Assembly: GCA_002317115.1 (NCBI GenBank)
Contig: DCIP01000138.1
Span: 2,334 to 9,987 of the forward strand
Source: Candidatus Scybalocola fimicaballi
GTDB lineage: Bacteria > Bacteroidota > Bacteroidia > Bacteroidales > Paludibacteraceae
Direction of reading: 5' to 3'
Length of the DNA stretch: 7,654 bases
A program made the translations under genes and the position numbers. Each line of letters starts with the position of its first letter. The first letter of the stretch is position 1. Below, piece after piece: positions 6,046 through 7,654 of the stretch. The notes below the pieces were generated by a model. That model was not told the DNA's origin. It saw only the letters and a program-made list of their open reading frames with translations, and made no database searches.

Positions 6046-7182
6046 TTATTTCTTTATTGACTCAATAATCTTAATTGCTGCTCTATCGCCGACACCAGCC
6101 TCTCCCACTATCTTACGAAGCTCCGCATAATCTTCCTTCATCTTCTGCTGAGCCTCGTCGGTAAGCAGACGTCTGACCTCCGCCTCAACCTTTTCCGGTG
6201 TGAAATTCTCGATGATCAACTCCTTCACCATCTTACGGTTGGCAATAAGGTTCACAAGTGACACTTGGTCGACGTGGATGAAAAGATTCAAGAATTTATG
6301 GACAAACTTGCCTCCACCGATGTGGTAAACGACTGTCTGTGGTGTTCCCACCAAGGCTGTCTCCAATGTTGCGGTGCCCGAACATACGACAGCCACTTTT
6401 GCCTGTGTAAGCAGACGGTAAGTAGCGTCGTGCACCACCGTCGCCTTTGCCCCTGATTCAGCGATGATTTTGTCGTAAAGTTTATCATAGATCGACGGTG
6501 CCCCCGCAATCACAAGCTGATAGCCTTCGATATTCTTTGTGGCTGCCAACATTTTCGGAAGAGAGGTCTTGATCTCCTGCACTCGGCTTCCAGCCAAAAG
6601 AGCGATGATCGGTTTGTTGTCGAGATATTGCGACGTCACAAACGAGTCGAACGATTCGTCTTGGTCGGGACGGTTATACACCGCGTCGGCACATGGATTT
6701 CCCACGTAATCAACTTGATATCCGCGTTTTCCGAACCACTCTATCTCAAATGGCAGAATCGAATAGACTCTGTCGACGTATTTCTTGATATTCTTTAGAC
6801 GATACTCCTTCCACGCCCATAGCTTCGGAGCTATATAATAATGGACAGGGACGCCAGGAAGATTCTTCTTTACAAACTCAGCAATCTGAAGGTTGAAGCT
6901 TGGATAATCCACCAAGATCACGATGTCCGGACGAAATTCCATAATCGCATTCTTGCAATCCTTCATATTCTGCATGATCTTGCCAAAATGAGTGATAACG
7001 GCAACGAAACCCATGTAGGCCATGTCACGATAGTGCTTGACAAGGGTGCAGCCCTCGTCGTGCATCATGTCGCCACCGAGTCCCATAAACTGAGCCTCAG
7101 AGTCTCTATTTTTCAACGCTTTAAGAAGGCCCGACGCGTGCAAATCACCAGAAGCCTCTCCTGCTATTATGAAGTATTTCAT
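6046..7182 (-). CDS. lpxB: Lipid-A-disaccharide synthase
   Basis: Transfers the glucosamine unit of UDP-2,3-diacylglucosamine onto lipid X to make the tetraacylated disaccharide of lipid A, at the cytoplasmic face of the inner membrane. The 378 residues match the usual length of about 380. Diagnostic features are the N-terminal GEASGD (8-13), VDYPSFN (91-97), YYIAPKLWAWKEYR, PFE, VGNP, the LLAGSRVQEI loop (GSR at 198-200) and SGTATLE (268-274), followed by NLIANRKMVKELI near the C-terminus, as in other LpxB proteins. All the motifs look intact. The ATG at 7182 lies 5 bases after the stop of the upstream membrane protein gene, and surE lies before that, a grouping expected in Bacteroidales. 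No separate promoter is evident, so it is likely read from an operon promoter beyond the window. Confidence 0.97.
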   Translation of the reverse strand: MKYFIIAGEASGDLHASGLLKALKNRDSEAQFMGLGGDMMHDEGCTLVKHYRDMAYMGFVAVITHFGKIMQNMKDCKNAIMEFRPDIVILVDYPSFNLQIAEFVKKNLPGVPVHYYIAPKLWAWKEYRLKNIKKYVDRVYSILPFEIEWFGKRGYQVDYVGNPCADAVYNRPDQDESFDSFVTSQYLDNKPIIALLAGSRVQEIKTSLPKMLAATKNIEGYQLVIAGAPSIYDKLYDKIIAESGAKATVVHDATYRLLTQAKVAVVCSGTATLETALVGTPQTVVYHIGGGKFVHKFLNLFIHVDQVSLVNLIANRKMVKELIIENFTPEKVEAEVRRLLTDEAQQKMKEDYAELRKIVGEAGVGDRAAIKIIESIKK

Positions 7183-7187
7183 CTGCC

Positions 7188-7538
7188 TTAGAATTTAATA
7201 TAAGCTCGTGCGGCAAAGAGACCTAACAAAAAGAATGTAGCGACCACCAATCCTCGTGTCATATTCCATCTCTCTGTCTTATACATCCAGAAGAAGACGA
7301 ACATGTTAGGCATAAGGGATCCGATCACGATTGGCAAGAAAAGTGAGTTTCCTGCCGCTTTCCACGAATAGGCCACCAATTCCGAAATTTCATAGTGTGT
7401 CATTCCATAGATAAGCACCATGAATAAAATGATAGGCACGATAGTTCCGATTAGGAATCCATACATAAATTTATCGCCACTCTTCTTTGTGCCGATATTG
7501 CCGTTGGCGTCTATATAGAATTTATTGTATTCTGACAT
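7188..7538 (-). CDS. Conserved-looking small integral membrane protein between surE and lpxB
   Basis: 116 residues from the ATG at 7538. A short hydrophilic N-terminus is followed by three hydrophobic segments (about 24-46, 62-86, 95-114). There are no cysteines and no catalytic motif I recognise. The frame remains open upstream to a TTG at 7568, but that start would overlap surE; the ATG, 8 bases after the surE stop and preceded by an A-rich stretch, is the better start. Its stop lies 5 bases before lpxB. Position suggests an envelope or lipid A-related role. I know of proteins like this annotated only as hypothetical in this place in Bacteroidales. Confidence 0.85.
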   Translation of the reverse strand: MSEYNKFYIDANGNIGTKKSGDKFMYGFLIGTIVPIILFMVLIYGMTHYEISELVAYSWKAAGNSLFLPIVIGSLMPNMFVFFWMYKTERWNMTRGLVVATFFLLGLFAARAYIKF

Positions 7539-7546
7539 ATAATCTT

Positions 7547-7654
7547 CTATTTTTTTCTTTCTGGACAAAATCTCAAAGTCATATCCGTGGTGACGGGGAC
7601 GACTGAAACATAGTTGTTGGCCAACGCGTACAAATCAGTGTCAGTACGGTCGGC
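7547..7654 (-). CDS. surE: C-terminal end of 5'/3'-nucleotidase SurE, truncated by the window edge
   Basis: Only the last 35 codons are present (ADRTDTDLYALANNYVSVVP...), ending in TAG at 7547-7549. The TDxxAL-N-YVSVVPV stretch followed by a D-M-T turn matches the end of SurE proteins, where TD-x-x-AL-x-x-GYVSVTPL precedes the C-terminal strand. SurE dephosphorylates nucleoside monophosphates with a divalent metal; its metal and catalytic residues are outside the window. It is the first visible gene of the minus-strand operon with the membrane protein and lpxB. Confidence 0.82.
   Translation of the reverse strand, partial: ADRTDTDLYALANNYVSVVPVTTDMTLRFCPERKK

Noticed and set aside
6841..7191. 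116-codon open frame on the plus strand
   Set aside because: Antisense to the well-supported lpxB gene, with no recognisable product.
7539..7568. Upstream TTG start at 7568 for the membrane protein
   Set aside because: It would overlap the surE end by more than 20 bases; the ATG at 7538, just after the surE stop, is the simpler start.

Overview
The window looks like a chromosomal segment of a member of the Bacteroidota, most likely Bacteroidales. The evidence is a type IX secretion (T9SS)-style C-terminal sorting domain on a secreted protease, a Bacteroidota-type -7 promoter box (TAnnTTTG) before prfA, start codons without Shine-Dalgarno sequences, and a surE / small membrane protein / lpxB cluster. 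No genus can be named from this alone.

Layout. Plus strand: the 3' two thirds of nadE (glutamine-dependent NAD+ synthetase, 1-1293), a strong intrinsic terminator, a short promoter and leader region holding a REP-like imperfect palindrome, then prfA (peptide chain release factor 1, 1430-2539) ending at a bidirectional terminator (2574-2602). Minus strand, read right to left: the end of surE (7547-7654), a three-helix membrane protein (7188-7538), lpxB (6046-7182), a 57-residue cysteine-rich lipoprotein (5831-6004) and a five-helix DoxX/MauE-like protein fused to a thioredoxin-like domain (4945-5853). These five are tightly spaced or overlapping and probably form one operon. After a 222-base gap comes an AT-rich pair on the same strand: a 151-residue lipoprotein of unknown function (4267-4722), then a C10 (streptopain/SpeB-like) cysteine protease with repeat domains and a T9SS sorting domain (2608-4256).

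The main result is that the C10 protease is split by a -1 frameshift. The signal peptide and the start of the catalytic domain lie in one frame. The catalytic Cys, catalytic His, two beta-rich repeats and the sorting domain lie in another. Adding one T to a four-T run just before the catalytic Cys would restore a single 549-residue protein. This may be a recent inactivation, a phase-variable tract or a sequence error.

How the genes work together. SurE and LpxB tie the right side to envelope and lipid A biogenesis. The Cys-rich lipoprotein and the DoxX-thioredoxin protein overlap by 23 bases and look like a periplasmic thiol/disulfide pair. The lipoprotein/C10 pair resembles the protease-plus-lipoprotein-inhibitor arrangement known for Bacteroides C10 proteases, although no inhibitor homology can be shown here. 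The pair is clearly lower in GC than its flanks, which suggests an accessory, possibly transferred, module between housekeeping genes. No tRNA, rRNA, CRISPR array, transposase or integrase was seen.
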